The notes: a model not told the origin generated them from the letters alone. Positions 38,801-45,673 are shown, numbered from the stretch's first letter. The stretch: DNA of 64,000 nucleotides from Blastopirellula retiformator (GCF_007859755.1 NZ_SJPF01000002.1:998648-1062647); one strand, 5' to 3'. Numbers and translations are program-made.

Positions 38801-39853
38801 GGCGCTGATGGTGTCGTCGAAATCGCTGCCGTAAGCGATCTCGAAGTTACGAGCCGTCATGTCGATATTTACGCCAGTGACCGCACTACGGGCATTCGCG
38901 CTATCGCGGCCAGCGCCGCCATCGAGCAGCACGTCGTCCGCATCGAGATAGAGCGTATCATCTCCACCGTTGCCGCTCAGTTCGTCCGCTCCGGCGTTGC
39001 CCGAAAGGCTATCGTTCCCCTCCCCGCCAACCAAAATGTCGTCACCGTCGCCGCCGGAGATCGAGTCGTTATAGTCGCTGCCGGTCAGCAGGTCCTTGCC
39101 AGCGTAGCCATAGATAATGGCTCGTTCGGACAGTCCCGCGGCGCTGATGGTGTCATCAAAATCGCTGCCATAAGCGATCTCGAAGTTACCAGCCGTCATG
39201 TCGATGACCACCCCAATGGCCGAATTACGGGCATTCGCGCTATCGCGGCCAGCGCCGCCATCGAGCACGGTATCCTCCGAGTCCAATCGCAGTGTGTCGT
39301 CGCCCTCTCCGCCACGAAGTTCATCCGCTCCGTCATCGCCAATTAACGAGTCGTTCCCAGATCCGCCGTTCAGTAGGTCATCCCCCGTTCCGCCGAATAC
39401 TTGGTCAGCACCTGCCGCACTAATCAACGTATCGTTGCCTGCTTGACCATAGAGACGCGCCGAAAGAGTTCCCATCGAGGGGTCAATCTTCACCGTATCA
39501 TCGCCATCGCCCGCAAAAGCCTGGATGGAGGTCAGATCTTGAAGACTAATACCTGTGTCAAACGTGTCCGGTCCCATGTCAATCATCACGGTGGATGATG
39601 CATAAACGAGGATATTGTCGCTCAGGTTGGTTCCTTGAATCGAGAGCACTCCTCCTTGTTCGCTAAATGGAGTCGTTGAAAAGACGACTCGCTCTTCCAG
39701 TTTTTCGCTGGATGGTCGATGCAAACGGTAGCCAAGGCGACGAGTTTCGTACCAGCTTTTACGGTGTCTTCGAACGCGATTAAGTGCCCGGCGTCCAAAA
39801 AAACAAGACACGATCTGATCAAACAGACGTACCCACCCTGTGTAGCACCGCAT
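26843..39853 (-). CDS. Giant RHS/YD-repeat exported protein with RTX-like, golvesin-like and partial HINT domains
   Basis: About 4,336 residues. Order: basic N-terminus with LEPR-XLL-like SSEKLEERVVFS (about 47-58); RTX-like GGxGxD repeats (85-470) with a tandem duplication; cadherin-like (548-650); fibronectin-like (653-738); golvesin-like domains near 751-888, 1014-1164, 1293-1441 and 3604-3771; choice-of-anchor-D-like domains between them; Ig/cadherin-like (1441-1758); YD repeats from GFARGWTLSGLTRLY (1980) to about 3550; RHS core GLYNLGGRWYDLAAGK (about 3960); Gly/Ala-rich membrane-like region; HINT start KCFVAGTPVLV (about 4240); one membrane helix. It then stops at TAG. Probably a surface-exposed toxin-delivery shell. 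ATG 39853 has GAGG 8 bases upstream; TTG 39925 is unlikely. Confidence 0.85.
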   Translation of the reverse strand: MRCYTGWVRLFDQIVSCFFGRRALNRVRRHRKSWYETRRLGYRLHRPSSEKLEERVVFSTTPFSEQGGVLSIQGTNLSDNILVYASSTVMIDMGPDTFDTGISLQDLTSIQAFAGDGDDTVKIDPSMGTLSARLYGQAGNDTLISAAGADQVFGGTGDDLLNGGSGNDSLIGDDGADELRGGEGDDTLRLDSEDTVLDGGAGRDSANARNSAIGVVIDMTAGNFEIAYGSDFDDTISAAGLSERAIIYGYAGKDLLTGSDYNDSISGGDGDDILVGGEGNDSLSGNAGADELSGNGGDDTLYLDADDVLLDGGAGRDSANARSAVTGVNIDMTARNFEIAYGSDFDDTISAAGLSERAIIYGYAGKDLLTGSDYNDSISGGDGDDILVGGEGNDSLSGNAGADELSGNGGDDTLYLDADDVLLDGGAGRDSANARNSAIGVVIDMTAGSFEIAYGSDFDDKFYVTASDQNILIYGYNGSDFFHVSPLTSGKTITLVGGDGEFDGLRVDEPLAETSTLISTGATDGRIETSGGFGTVNFSQIEVAKVLPTNTAPTMSLADTVTTLAATTDTSQRILVAEILVSDDGVGSNQLSLIGDDAALFEIDGDQLFLQAGVSLSFSSNPVLDVTVQVDDATVGGSPDDVVALAIAIEAPPLYPAPELTGPELFPDTTTPTITWNAVPAASEYRVFIRDEATNLVVLSEVVNGVEYVVPNALAVGYYLVEVRSADATGELGAPGTPRRFFAGRGTSQGVIDNGDPGFTASAGFVNATDTGAHDDDQAVAPTGSTGETAHWAFDAQPGVYRVDVTWNPSASLGTVQYWIYDGGTSELLDVVTIDQTSTPADTSSGDGTLWATLGTYQLTSESLVVQLVGDAAHDVAADAVQMTPVTSVTVAATPELTLSLAGEELMGGIVNFGVVSQSSSVQRTIRVANTGGSDLVVQPVIAPSGFSILSNFTAGQVISAGSYADLVVQIDAGSSGYRDGTLNLTSNDNGSPASLRLLGGVQGPFVAIVDDDDDANFTPFDASDVDIYGPIWVVADRPDLPVYVDSDGVADYHFAYGQSELGEMPSEAVWTFSNLQPGTYRVWGTWRPFSSRTTNASYTLEEGDGQTVGTATADQTATPNDLNDAGVAWETLTDVTIVGNTLVVKLATDYFDRVTADAIRIESLSGGGSQDEGVETIDLTLNGSAYDGTDPIEFNTTLGSSASHTVTLTNNGSGPLILQPVGALPAGFTVTSNIAANTVLAPGQSASLTINFEPTATGHQSGSLTIPLNVNGSSTGIGLDFVAQTPLDLSSGNVWTVDDQDSGFTIIDSGNFGNDYGQNTGPGQGFEESYWITSSNPPLGFPVTFQWDFTGLTPGAYRIWATWQTREHRTSEADYTIESGAETYQATADQSQTPNGFLQDGVWWQQIGPDQLTVEGSTVRIKLSDDAGGSVAADAIRLERIQPIAVSDTFEKPFGSPTYTLDVLANDSQEGTIQIVGTPNADGSVSISGGRVYAYANGTVGVQLDSLSATSLSFQYTVTAGSQTSAPAQVSLNLIALRPIAVADQYELSHGYPLTFDVRANDADPQGDRLSVRALSSPAFGTLEFIADDGDGSVASLPSSAQRGVFRYTPDATHWEEHGDYTVSFQYEVSDGQSTSIATATLQVTNSTPTFEGLDRWHVPGGNGTGAQIISKNDAIRFYDGDADELQIEARLAGSSTWDYNRLSLDENGWLTFDAGGINPANTSTGTNFIDIYYRVTDGHSVSEARQMTILVHHEQTLIDAIVPSIGGVTVIEQLASIAAFNTYAELPTVVYIAGAEDTTPGFVTRQVEEARNAYQENLGEVNVALASGSVSVAHGLDLNLGPAGDDFAITYNSDTTAPRPIIEAILDIPAGGRLDGAKIKFIVDDTGNSSPGSGGVFSQFLSNISETTWTESELDAIRTDDGRYVFRLQTADPINGIGPFDYRVEIEATLEGGATRQLEAVGVVTVHDRDDASERVFGGFARGWTLSGLTRLYAIQGVSGVDDSRLAIVMPDGQHREFKALSDPQTGEPTNRYVAIDSRYGLPLAEELGRLIKNGDGTYTYTTAAGMRYQFDSERLLTEIEPLSGPSIAFTYDASKRIETIANTDGSISTFVYNGDYLDRIETGDRVIDIAIVGDELRQITDDGRVREFQYNSQGDLASVSRVDSTQALTTSVAYNTDTGLVRSVTVGEAEYLITPLAAVNLKRPDSAESPPENDPSGNTIQIISKTQLATVVSPTRQGDDALQRYDEPTKAGESLNYSLKTDYGFDDEGRILTRISYADTAALIDLADPADPQSIAILQPRSGVGGAAVTVLGSENWRRNDHGDVVSYVDPLGRETLTTYDYDISDGKAFGNVVRQFADYQLAEFEYEAQHGLLISEVDSRGAITRYTYDDQIVDFITRIDGPEGQLGLFTPYRTGAKEGLVLGSIDSRGLATVYEYDAQLRISTVTSAAASIEVLADPSLLDEIADLRVDKDRMQTTYSYDTNGNVDVVTEKYSEASQGFVVRSVRDEDHRESGDLQSVRIEDGQGKVLSHKAYAYYDNGLLKAEGVFLTPPADESSLTSDNPLTAADSDVILTSYEYDSRGQLSKVSQEADAFVFDPATGQPTFVARPELVTQYEFFVDGSAKSVQDADGSVTENFYDPIAMTYWTKQSGVAGELMGTSTESVESVTRLQSDAIGRTLQIDDLLSGAHSTSLYDRQDRLTSRIAQTVLSGENLKSLDDLNVSIANLTTIFSYDAGGNLLQQASEDQAPVSYSFDQAGRLIAVQTVTSNSVVAQGEFGRGLLLLSSYTPAGDLASTVELRTTVDPQNNLVIRNDFEYDVFGRTTKQIDAGKVDATTPRGVTSLDYRFNMAAYPGLLEVISIDRYGVETKGYLDAMGRSVVSIAADGSVTSTTYDLAGNVSSQHIEHAASKVDRTVQMLYDGPGRITSTRQTGVNPQDAGDQSALTTSVTYHANTDLSQPAGQQSVAGRTTTVRTDVNGGETITVIDAQGRLIAEIAPPVDATDTQPLTVRYGYTYHFADDPTAPVITLSTQMSGNGISTPRESKEITNLQGQTLAMFDPQELLLRPTREENADAEVEADAMMRYVYDKAGRVIVEIDPQHRQTTYRYDARHGHVVETKTPQGAVTSFGYDSAGQLIREQNPQKARTVYLYDELGRKTVEVSQVSLQVAEATTAAGKQVLVPLQKEMPRTWVFDGLATIVTDRDGLITVTEDDPVQNQVRETWYATMAAPPQSLQDLAGETMLQQVTLTSNTMGQPIVLSESSEDDSHGSTITVVYDGLGRANRQLQDFDAFGKSAPTVRYDNTYFDLGQRKTSKLYLDTVPDASTNLLDDILFSSTTFQIDNRGRIIGIMQDQETASDALWNGHEINETGSVGEDKSVIFRYRADGKLTQVSRRTGLGFDDAEYATIAESRGTTTYEYGVDGRIMEIHHRTTTGTESKSIAQYRFDAYTIQTGDDNLPIRGEDGKILYGGPGASESFFDAAGDVIRRQTRRVGGLTAKDGTLYADGQTVIDTTEQKQAGVQDLNQQWAYRYDEQGNRLTELPYEISSSSVTGPDGRVLADNNYLYYYNGENLRLRVARPGTPEAIVIGANGQQTAGQVGTVTETDLHSDDAYAEKAKLIRVGGAVEAELETPIQPGVYGVHATWKQDQVHATIGRFTVSVGAGAPEIVKYVDFRQQPNQAHVDGVNWLSLGTIDIGANGGDIESVKISLDFNFDFDLPPNPEDPLPAEIQQMMSDTGLSVAQLADLLENSGDRWVIFDTVKLVRVEPEIIAFDHDHRQRLESMTEFVANPNGPLELRKVEYIYDALDRRIASQETRKQLDGNNLPTSQDAAVIRRGYVWDGATERLVLDLDDSAAPVLENRLYGADGALLATDIAEGVMPTTNVSRTIWNYEDAVGTVRTVARFDSTGNLILQHRHVDSFGELFAIDGDATDDGLVAAPWVFAEMLRDAASANLQGVDAFPAQMPGLYNLGGRWYDLAAGKLINGSTLRAVNPLSRPVRDLYGPQLSQEFWASIAGPDAYGNELISPFNRLVGESVRSALGDQLLANAQGWQLVVGTVAVSVPAGFAIFYGSAALGPLAAAGLLTGGVNGGLQTYAAANMAGREASYGEYGLGIIGGALGGAVNPYGAFAGLGLGLAGGAGEYLFTGGQFFGTSYLVSSTVGDILGGGIGTGLAAFGRHGGSTGARLLYASKAVGFELGGAAVGAGVGGYAAGGDVNGFLIGAGFGSAIGGLAGARFVKCFVAGTPVLVAVSDLPELVAAAPAALSVDTTHRSYQLGAGMTVALASIATYATLHRKSRKQGQVWRTMQNQLTQMMHGNPTEITGQIGPWKLA
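38478..39265 (-). repeat. 339-bp tandem duplication in the RTX region
   Basis: The block encoding YGSDFDDTISAAGLSERA through LDGGAGRDSANAR is repeated with an exact 339-bp (113-codon) period. For example, ATCGAGCA starts at 38582, 38921 and 39260. The two complete copies are nearly identical at the DNA level, and a third copy is partial. The high DNA identity indicates a recent duplication inside the gene, in frame, adding one more calcium-binding-type repeat block. Confidence 0.85.
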
Positions 39854-40283
39854 AATGTCCGCCTCGGCTGCTATGGGAAATAATAAGATGTGTTGTTGCA
39901 ACAGAAATAGCGATCTTGCTATCAATGCTGGAATGGCAGATTCTAGGGATTGATTGTGATACGCAAGACAATTGAATATGAGTTTAGCGTGAAGCTCTCT
40001 TTTTCTTGCGATTTCTTTCTTTGCCAGATCGGCGCTGAAATTGCTACTCGCGCCAACTCAATAACCGGAGAACGACAGAAGAGTCTTCGATCCCTTTCAC
40101 CTTCCCCAATCTTTCCAGTCGCCTTCAGGGGCCCAGCTTGTCGACCATCAAGTCCGTTGCCAAAGAGGAGGGCATGATTGAGCTTTGGTTAACTCTCAAT
40201 GGTGATGGAGAGGGGCCTTGTGGAATAATACGGGCAACGCATGGTGATACGGCCTCCCGAGTCGCTTCCACGGCGATCGCAAA
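39854..40283. other. Upstream region of the giant gene, no gene seen
   Basis: This is the leader and presumed promoter region for the minus-strand giant gene; AT-rich around 39860-40030. I see no confident -35/-10 pair. No open frame here is convincing on either strand. It ends at the stop codon of the ISAs1 remnant. Confidence 0.5.
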
Positions 40284-40710
40284 CTAACTCCCTTCCCCCA
40301 CAAGCACTTCCGTCAGGAAGTCTGGATTCCAGCCGCACAGGCGGCGTTTCCTCACCAGACTTTGTTTGCCGGAATGCTACTTATTTAAGGATAACGCGAA
40401 CCGCCGAAGCCACGCCAGATTGTCGGCGGCATGGCGGCTTCTCAGGCGGCTTTCATCTTCGCGGAGCCTCATGTCGAGCGACCAGTGCATCGACTCGATC
40501 GCCTGGTGTTTGCGGATCACGCGAGCGAGTTGCTGCACGCCCATTCACAGGCTCGTCAAAAAGTATCGCACGTCGAACGTTTCGACTCCTTTCTCAACCG
40601 TCATGCGACCGAGAGTCGTCGAGCGACTGAAAATACTTCGCCAACTCGCGCAGTTCCGCCTCGGCGACAACCCGTTTTGTGATCCGTTTCTTCTTGCCTT
40701 TCTTCGCCAT
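40284..40710 (-). pseudogene. ISAs1 family transposase remnant with internal deletion
   Basis: The minus strand begins with an intact start (ATG 40710, MAKKGKKKRITKRV, then ELRELAKYFQSLDDSRSHDG, the ISAs1 N-terminus). It then jumps, in another frame, to the C-terminal third: RYFLTSL, LARVIRKHQAIESMHWSLDM, RLREDESRLRSRHAADNLAW and the ending LTEVLVGEGS. The middle with the catalytic residues (about 250 residues) is deleted near 40610. A further in-frame TAA interrupts the end. Clearly inactive. Terminal repeats were not identified. Confidence 0.7.
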
Positions 40711-40959
40711 GTCGATCTCCCGCTGAGGACTTGTCAGTTGAGGAACGATTGTGGCAAAAATTCGCTTGCCGCGCTAGGTAAATTGCCTAGAGTGCGTGAT
40801 GGCCGTGGAGTCGCTTCTGTCTGGGGACACACATTGGATTGACGATATGGAAATAGCTATGCCGCGCTCGCCTCAACCGCAATTCCGTTCGGCCTATCGG
40901 CCAGCTTGCGAATTCGGAACCAATTTTTCCAGCGTCGGTTGCTCGAGTGGCGAGGAACC

Positions 40960-41260
40960 GCAGTTGATCACCAGTCGGGTGAAGAGACTTTCGCCTGCGC
41001 GCCAGGTCGAATCGATTCAGGTGAAGTTTGAGCGATTCGAACACGCTTGATAGGATCGTTCGTCGCCGGGGCCTTGAGCCGTTTTGCTGGTTCTTCCGGT
41101 GCGGCGATCGAGCGCCGCGCAGGCTCCGTTCGACATCGTTGTTCGTGCCGCTGGCTTCCGGGTGCGAGTCGAAAGTGAATAGCTCTTCTCCGTCCAATAT
41201 AGGCGAGCCAGTTCATTCACCAGCAAGTAATACTCCTTGGCCGAAATTGGCTCTAGACCT
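40960..41260 (-). pseudogene. IS66-like transposase C-terminal remnant
   Basis: On the minus strand the frame near 41197-40985 reads FDSHPEASGTNNDVERSLRG and then TILSSVFESLKLHLNRFDLA. This matches the end of IS66-type transposases (NN-x-x-ER-x-LR followed by a Leu-rich helix). Neighbouring frames carry the connecting parts, so several frameshifts are present. Only the C-terminal portion is recognisable. 40787-40960 holds nothing else I can support. Confidence 0.5.
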
Positions 41261-41270
41261 TTCATAACGG

Positions 41271-41981
41271 ATGGATCAGGATTTGGGGAGCACTCCAATC
41301 GTGCCACTTGTAAAAGCACGACGAGAGGGCAACTCCAATACAATTATGCGATTGCTTACGTCCCGCACGCGAGCGTTTGATGCCGGCGGCGAACATAGTG
41401 GAAAGACCATTCGGGAAGTCAGAAAACTCGCCAATGAGGTAACGACGACATTGGTTGCGAAATTTGAGTCTGAATATCTTGTTGACATACTTCGGTATTG
41501 CGATGTGCAGGGCATTATTCAGGTATCAGAGCGACTTAAATCCCATCTTGAACGACCAAAGAGGAGCGAAGAATACGACGCCAATCAGCATGGGGCAGAA
41601 AGATCGGACTGGCTTGCCGATGCATTCTTTGCCATGAAAGGAATTCCGGTAGAAAAATACTGCGGATTCATTGACGAGAACACGCCCTACAGTACACAGC
41701 ACGGTGTGAAAGGTGAGGAATACGAGGACGTAATTGTCGTATTTGATGACACCGAGGCGTCTTGGACTCACTACACATTTGCAATATTGTTGGCCCCAAA
41801 CTCGGCTGGGACCGCAAATGACAACCAGTTGGCCCGTAGTCGCAAACTCGCCTATGTCTGTTTTTCGCGTGCCATTAAGAATTTGCGAGTCGTGTTGTTC
41901 ACTCCTGACCCTGAATCCGCGGCAGAGGAACTAATGGCCCAAGGATTCTTCCAAGAATCGCAGATCAATATCCTGGCATAA
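41271..41981 (+). pseudogene. C-terminal fragment of a UvrD-like (GajB-type) helicase
   Basis: The 236 residues hold only the last part of a superfamily 1 helicase. Motif V is seen as STQHGVKGEEYEDVIVVFDD and motif VI as KLAYVCFSRAIKNLRVVLFT. Walker A and the DEAD-like box are absent, so the protein is cut at the 5' end close to the IS66-like remnant. The HGVKGEEY form and the YVCFSRA ending resemble helicases that pair with OLD-family nucleases, as in Gabija (GajB). No nuclease partner is present. Probably the relic of a defence system; the Gabija link is inference. Confidence 0.55.
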
Positions 41982-42330
41982 AACAGGCAGGCTAAATGTT
42001 AGGCCTTCGATCTGGTCCTCGGAACGGATGTCTCATCGTGAGTTCCACAGCCCTCAACTTTCTAACAGTGCGGGAGCCGGAAGATGGCTCCTGAAGGAGT
42101 TCGAAGGCTGGTAAGTAAGCGAAGCGGAAGCGACCGAAGTGCATCGATCAGGCAAACAAGACGCGGTGCGGTTAGTGGTTGAGGCCCGTCGCAAGACATG
42201 AACGGGCATTATCGTTGACATTTCAATGCGAATCATGTTTAAAACGCATGTGACGCGAAGTAGAAACGACAACGGCATTCCCATGACGCAAATTCTGGAT
42301 AAGGTTGCCGCCTTGCAAAGCTAGGGCGGC
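41982..42330 (+). promoter_or_regulatory. Upstream region of the ArdC-like gene with sigma70-like promoter
   Basis: TTGACA (42215-42220), a 17-base spacer and TTTAAA (42238-42243) make a good promoter for the gene at 42331; transcription would start near 42250. Within the leader, ATG 42283 opens a 13-codon frame (MTQILDKVAALQS, TAG 42322-42324) that ends 6 bases before the ArdC-like ATG. It could be a leader peptide or the relic of a gene start. Nothing else is evident from 41982 to 42210. Confidence 0.5.
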
Positions 42331-43332
42331 ATGGCAAAGAAGAAAGACGCCAGCAAACCGAGACGTGACATCTATCAAGAAGTCACGAACCGAATCATCG
42401 ACTGCCTGGAGCAAGGCGTCGCACCCTGGCGAAACCCAATCAAACGGGGCTCCGGTGATGGTTGGCCAAAGAATCTCGACAGCGGCAAACGATATCGGGG
42501 CATCAACGTCTTTTTGCTTGGCTTGCGAGCGTGGGAGAGCGGATACTCTTCCGATTTTTGGCTGACGTTCAACCAGGCGAAGGCCCGAGGGGGTCAGGTT
42601 CGCAAAGGGGAGAAGGGATCGCTTGTCACCTTCTTCAAGATGTATGCGACCAAGGATCAAGAGACAGGCGATCCGGTCGAGATTCCAATGCTGAAGCACT
42701 TCATCGCGTTCAATGTCGAACAGGTCGACGGCATTAAGGCTCCCGATGCCCCAGTAGCGAACCCAGACGCCGCGCCATTTGAGCCGCTTGCTGCGGCCGA
42801 ACGAATTGTGGCCGGATACCCATCTCGGCCGGCGACTGAACATAACGGCGGCAGCCGAGCGTTCTACCGCCCGCGGTCCGACAGCGTTCATCTGCCCAAA
42901 CAAGAACGTTTTGAAGATCGGGAGAGCTACTACTCGACGCTCTTTCACGAACTAACTCACTCCACCGGGCACAGTAACCGCTTGAACCGCGGTCTCGACA
43001 CCGAACTAGCGCCATTCGGTTCGCCCGACTAAAGCCGCGAAGAGCTGGTCGCAGAAATGGGCGCCGCGTTTCTATGCGCCGTGAGCGGAATCAGCCCGCC
43101 GACTATCGAGCAATCGGCATCGTACCTACAAGGCTGGATCAAGGTCCTCAAAGGAGACAAACGCTTGGTCGTCGGCGCCGCCAGCGCGGCTCAGAAAGCG
43201 ACCGATTGGATCCTGGGCGAGAACTTCAACAATGCCAGACCTCCACCGGACAACGAGACCATAAACGATCCCTCAGATCAGACGCCACCGCCGAAACGGA
43301 ATGGCCCCACCTCTCAACTTGATTTGTTCTGA
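42331..43332 (+). pseudogene. ArdC-like antirestriction protein, interrupted by one stop codon
   Basis: The reading frame of 334 codons encodes an N-terminal ssDNA-binding ArdC domain (RDIYQEVTNRIIDCLEQGVA, PWRNP, GKRYRGINVFLL, W-x-TFNQAKARGGQVRKGEKG). It is followed by a zincin-like domain with HELTHSTGH (about 209-217). A TAA at 43030-43032 falls where relatives have Tyr in a SPDYSREELVAEMGAAFLC-like motif. The same frame then continues for another 100 codons to 43332. Plasmid and island ArdC proteins protect incoming DNA from restriction. A single-base nonsense change probably inactivates it, although the zinc motif lies before the stop. Confidence 0.75.
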
Positions 43333-43358
43333 TCTCCCTCGCTTGCGATATCCATGTT

Positions 43359-44360
43359 TCAGGCCCCTTTCTTTCCGATCGCCTTCAAAGCCTGCTGCCG
43401 CAGGAAATCTGGATTTCTCGCGATGTGCGAATAAACGCGACTAACCATCGTCGGATCTTTGTGCCCCATGAGATGAGCAACCGAGATCGGATCGACCCCG
43501 CCCTTGGTCAGGGCCTCCGTCGCAAATGAGTGTCGGGCGCCATAGGCAATCACGCGGAAGCCGACCGTTTTGCTGACGCGGGTCAGTTGGAGAATGATTG
43601 CGTTCTTCGTCCAGGGCCGGCCACGGGTATTACGGAACAAAATGCCAGTCGGCCGGTCTTTCGCCAGTCTGGCGAGAATGGCCTTCGCCTCGGGGACCAG
43701 ATAAATCACACGGGCCTCGTGTTCTCCTTTCGATTCGTCCGTCGGGAAGATGACGAGATCGTCGTGAAGGTGACGGGCTTCAATGGTTCGGGCTTCCAAG
43801 GGACGGCAGCCGGTAAGATAGAGAAAGTCGAGCAATTCGCCCAAAGGTCCGGGAACATTCTCTCGAATGAGCTTCCATTGCTCCGGGGTATAGAAAACGT
43901 CGCGTCGTTTCCGTTTCGGCTTCTTCATCCGCTTGATTGGGTTGCGGTAGAGATATTCTTGCTCGACCGCCCAGTTCAGCATTCGCTGCACGATACCGAC
44001 GACATCATTTTGCGTGGTCGTGCCGACGGCCAAGCCTTCGTGCCATTTGGAAACGTGGTGCACCCGCAGTTGGGAAGGCCGCATTCGCCGGCCAACGCTG
44101 TCGATGAACGATTTCAGGTAGCGTTTGTGCAGTTGGTAGGTCGCCGGCTTGCGATTCGCTTCACACCAGTCGAGATAGGCCTGGGAGAGCTCGTACAGGG
44201 TGGTGAGTTCGTCCTTGACCTGCTCGCGATCGGCCATCAATTCATGGAATTTGGTGTGGGCGGCGTCGCGGTTTTTGCCTAGCGGAATTTGCCGGCCGCC
44301 GACGCTGCAGTACCAGCTTTTGGTCTGCTTGCGGTAGAAGGGCTTTGGCTGCCGTGGCAT
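43359..44360 (-). CDS. Tyrosine site-specific integrase
   Basis: A 333-residue integrase that would insert and excise the tRNA-Val element. It has an N-terminal arm-binding region (MPRQPKPFYRKQTKSWYCSV) and a SAM-like core-binding domain (about 55-145). The catalytic domain has Arg186 (YLTGCRPLEAR), Lys211, Arg276 (AYGARHSFAT), His300 (HLMGHKD) and Tyr310 (VSRVYSHI). The first His of the HxxR box is Tyr273, a tolerated variant. The gene is complete and lies 95 bases inside the right att copy, pointing inward. Its start ATG 44360 is close to the putative arm sites at 44373-44393, so it may repress itself. Confidence 0.93.
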   Translation of the reverse strand: MPRQPKPFYRKQTKSWYCSVGGRQIPLGKNRDAAHTKFHELMADREQVKDELTTLYELSQAYLDWCEANRKPATYQLHKRYLKSFIDSVGRRMRPSQLRVHHVSKWHEGLAVGTTTQNDVVGIVQRMLNWAVEQEYLYRNPIKRMKKPKRKRRDVFYTPEQWKLIRENVPGPLGELLDFLYLTGCRPLEARTIEARHLHDDLVIFPTDESKGEHEARVIYLVPEAKAILARLAKDRPTGILFRNTRGRPWTKNAIILQLTRVSKTVGFRVIAYGARHSFATEALTKGGVDPISVAHLMGHKDPTMVSRVYSHIARNPDFLRQQALKAIGKKGA

Positions 44361-44372
44361 GAATCGCCTCCG

Positions 44373-44393
44373 TTTCGTGCATTGAATCGTGCA
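44373..44393. promoter_or_regulatory. Putative integrase arm-site pair, right end
   Basis: TTCGTGCA (44374-44381) and ATCGTGCA (44386-44393) repeat with a 12-bp period. This is the same spacing and almost the same 21-bp sequence as at 24112-24132 near the left end. The pair lies between the integrase start and the right att core, 63 bases from the core, where arm-type sites are expected. A neighbouring GAATTCATGC at 44399 resembles the inverted copy on the left. Confidence 0.6.
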
Positions 44394-44455
44394 TTTGACG
44401 AATTCATGCTTGGAGGACTAGCGGCGAAAGGCAAGTTTTGCCCGAGAAAAAAGCG

Positions 44456-44531
<76 letters not shown>

Positions 44532-44677
44532 GCGAAGCACGAAATAATACCGTACCGCAAGAAAGATCGTCAATCGGGCGCCTTTCGCTTCCCTACTGAG
44601 GGATCTTTCTCGGGCCAGGCTCGCTATAATCGGGAGATATCTCGCAACTCCCAGCCTCTCCAACACTTACCATCACC

Positions 44678-45595
44678 TTGATTTTCCTACGCATTCTCTT
44701 GTTGGCCGCCCATTTGGCCGGAATGAATTTCGCCGCGGCTGGGCCTTTGGCGGCAATTTGGATCGATGCGCGCGGCGCAAAGCAGGGGGCGCCGTCTCTG
44801 TTTGCGTTCGCAAAAGCGGTAACTTGGTCGTCGCTGGCGGCCTTTGTGGCGGCGATGCTGTTGGGCGGGCTCAATGGGCTGGCGATCTGGGCCGGCGGCG
44901 AGTGGCAGTTCTTTGCGGCGTTGGGGAGATTCTGGGACACAAAAATCTTCTTCGGCTGGTGGGAACTGGCGTTCTACATCGCATGCGTGGGGGGGTATCT
45001 GTTTTGGCGGACCCTACGTCCAGCGGCGACGCGGTGGGAGCGGATCATCTCCCGCTTTTTGCTCCTGCTGGCGGGAACCAACCTGCTGTACCACTTTCCG
45101 CCGCTATTTGCGGTGATTCAGATGCTCGCTCGCGAGGGTGCCGGCGAAGGGGCGACGATCGACTCGAGCGAGTTTCGCAGCTTGATGGCGACGCCGCACG
45201 TGATCTGGCTAAGCGTCCACTTTCTCTTGGCTTCGATCGCGGTGACCGGCCTGATGACGGCTAGGCTGGCGTTTGGCCGCCTCGATGAGGCGGAGACCGA
45301 TCTGGTCGTCTCGCGAGGCGGAATGTCGGCGCTGATCGCGACGTTGTCGCAGGTTCCGATCGGTGCGGCGTTCACGCTGTCGCTGCCAATTACCGAGCTT
45401 CGCAATTTGATGGGCAGCAGTTCCATTGCGACATTAACGTTCGTCGTGGCGATTATTTCCGCCTTCTGGCTGATGCACGTCCTGGCGATCACCACATTTT
45501 TTCAGCGGACCAAGCGGCAAGTCAACCAAGCGCTGGCGACCTTGCTGGGCGTGATCTTGCTGATGACGGCGGCGATGCTGGCCAGCCGCTTGTAA
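44678..45595 (+). CDS. Hypothetical integral membrane protein, about eight helices
   Basis: A 305-residue protein almost entirely of hydrophobic helices (LRILLLAAHLAGMNFAAAG, FAFAKAVTWSSLAAFVAAML, WWELAFYIACVGGYLFW, WLSVHFLLASIAVTGLM, IATLTFVVAIISAFWLM, ALATLLGVILLMTAAML) with two polar loops. I do not recognise a named family; similar proteins occur as conserved hypotheticals in planctomycetes. The start is probably TTG 44678, since the first in-frame ATG (44723) would remove helix 1. TATAAT at 44625-44630 is a likely -10, giving a leader of about 40 bases. Function unknown. Confidence 0.65.
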   Translation: MIFLRILLLAAHLAGMNFAAAGPLAAIWIDARGAKQGAPSLFAFAKAVTWSSLAAFVAAMLLGGLNGLAIWAGGEWQFFAALGRFWDTKIFFGWWELAFYIACVGGYLFWRTLRPAATRWERIISRFLLLLAGTNLLYHFPPLFAVIQMLAREGAGEGATIDSSEFRSLMATPHVIWLSVHFLLASIAVTGLMTARLAFGRLDEAETDLVVSRGGMSALIATLSQVPIGAAFTLSLPITELRNLMGSSSIATLTFVVAIISAFWLMHVLAITTFFQRTKRQVNQALATLLGVILLMTAAMLASRL

Positions 45596-45673
45596 TACGC
45601 GTCCAGAACCTTAACCTCTAGGCAGACAAACGCCCTCCTATTGGCAACGCCGCCACCAGAAAGATAGAAAACC

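Noticed and set aside
40431-40842. Plus-strand frames over the ISAs1 remnant
   Set aside because: The minus strand carries recognisable transposase sequence over the same bases; the plus-strand frames are shadows.
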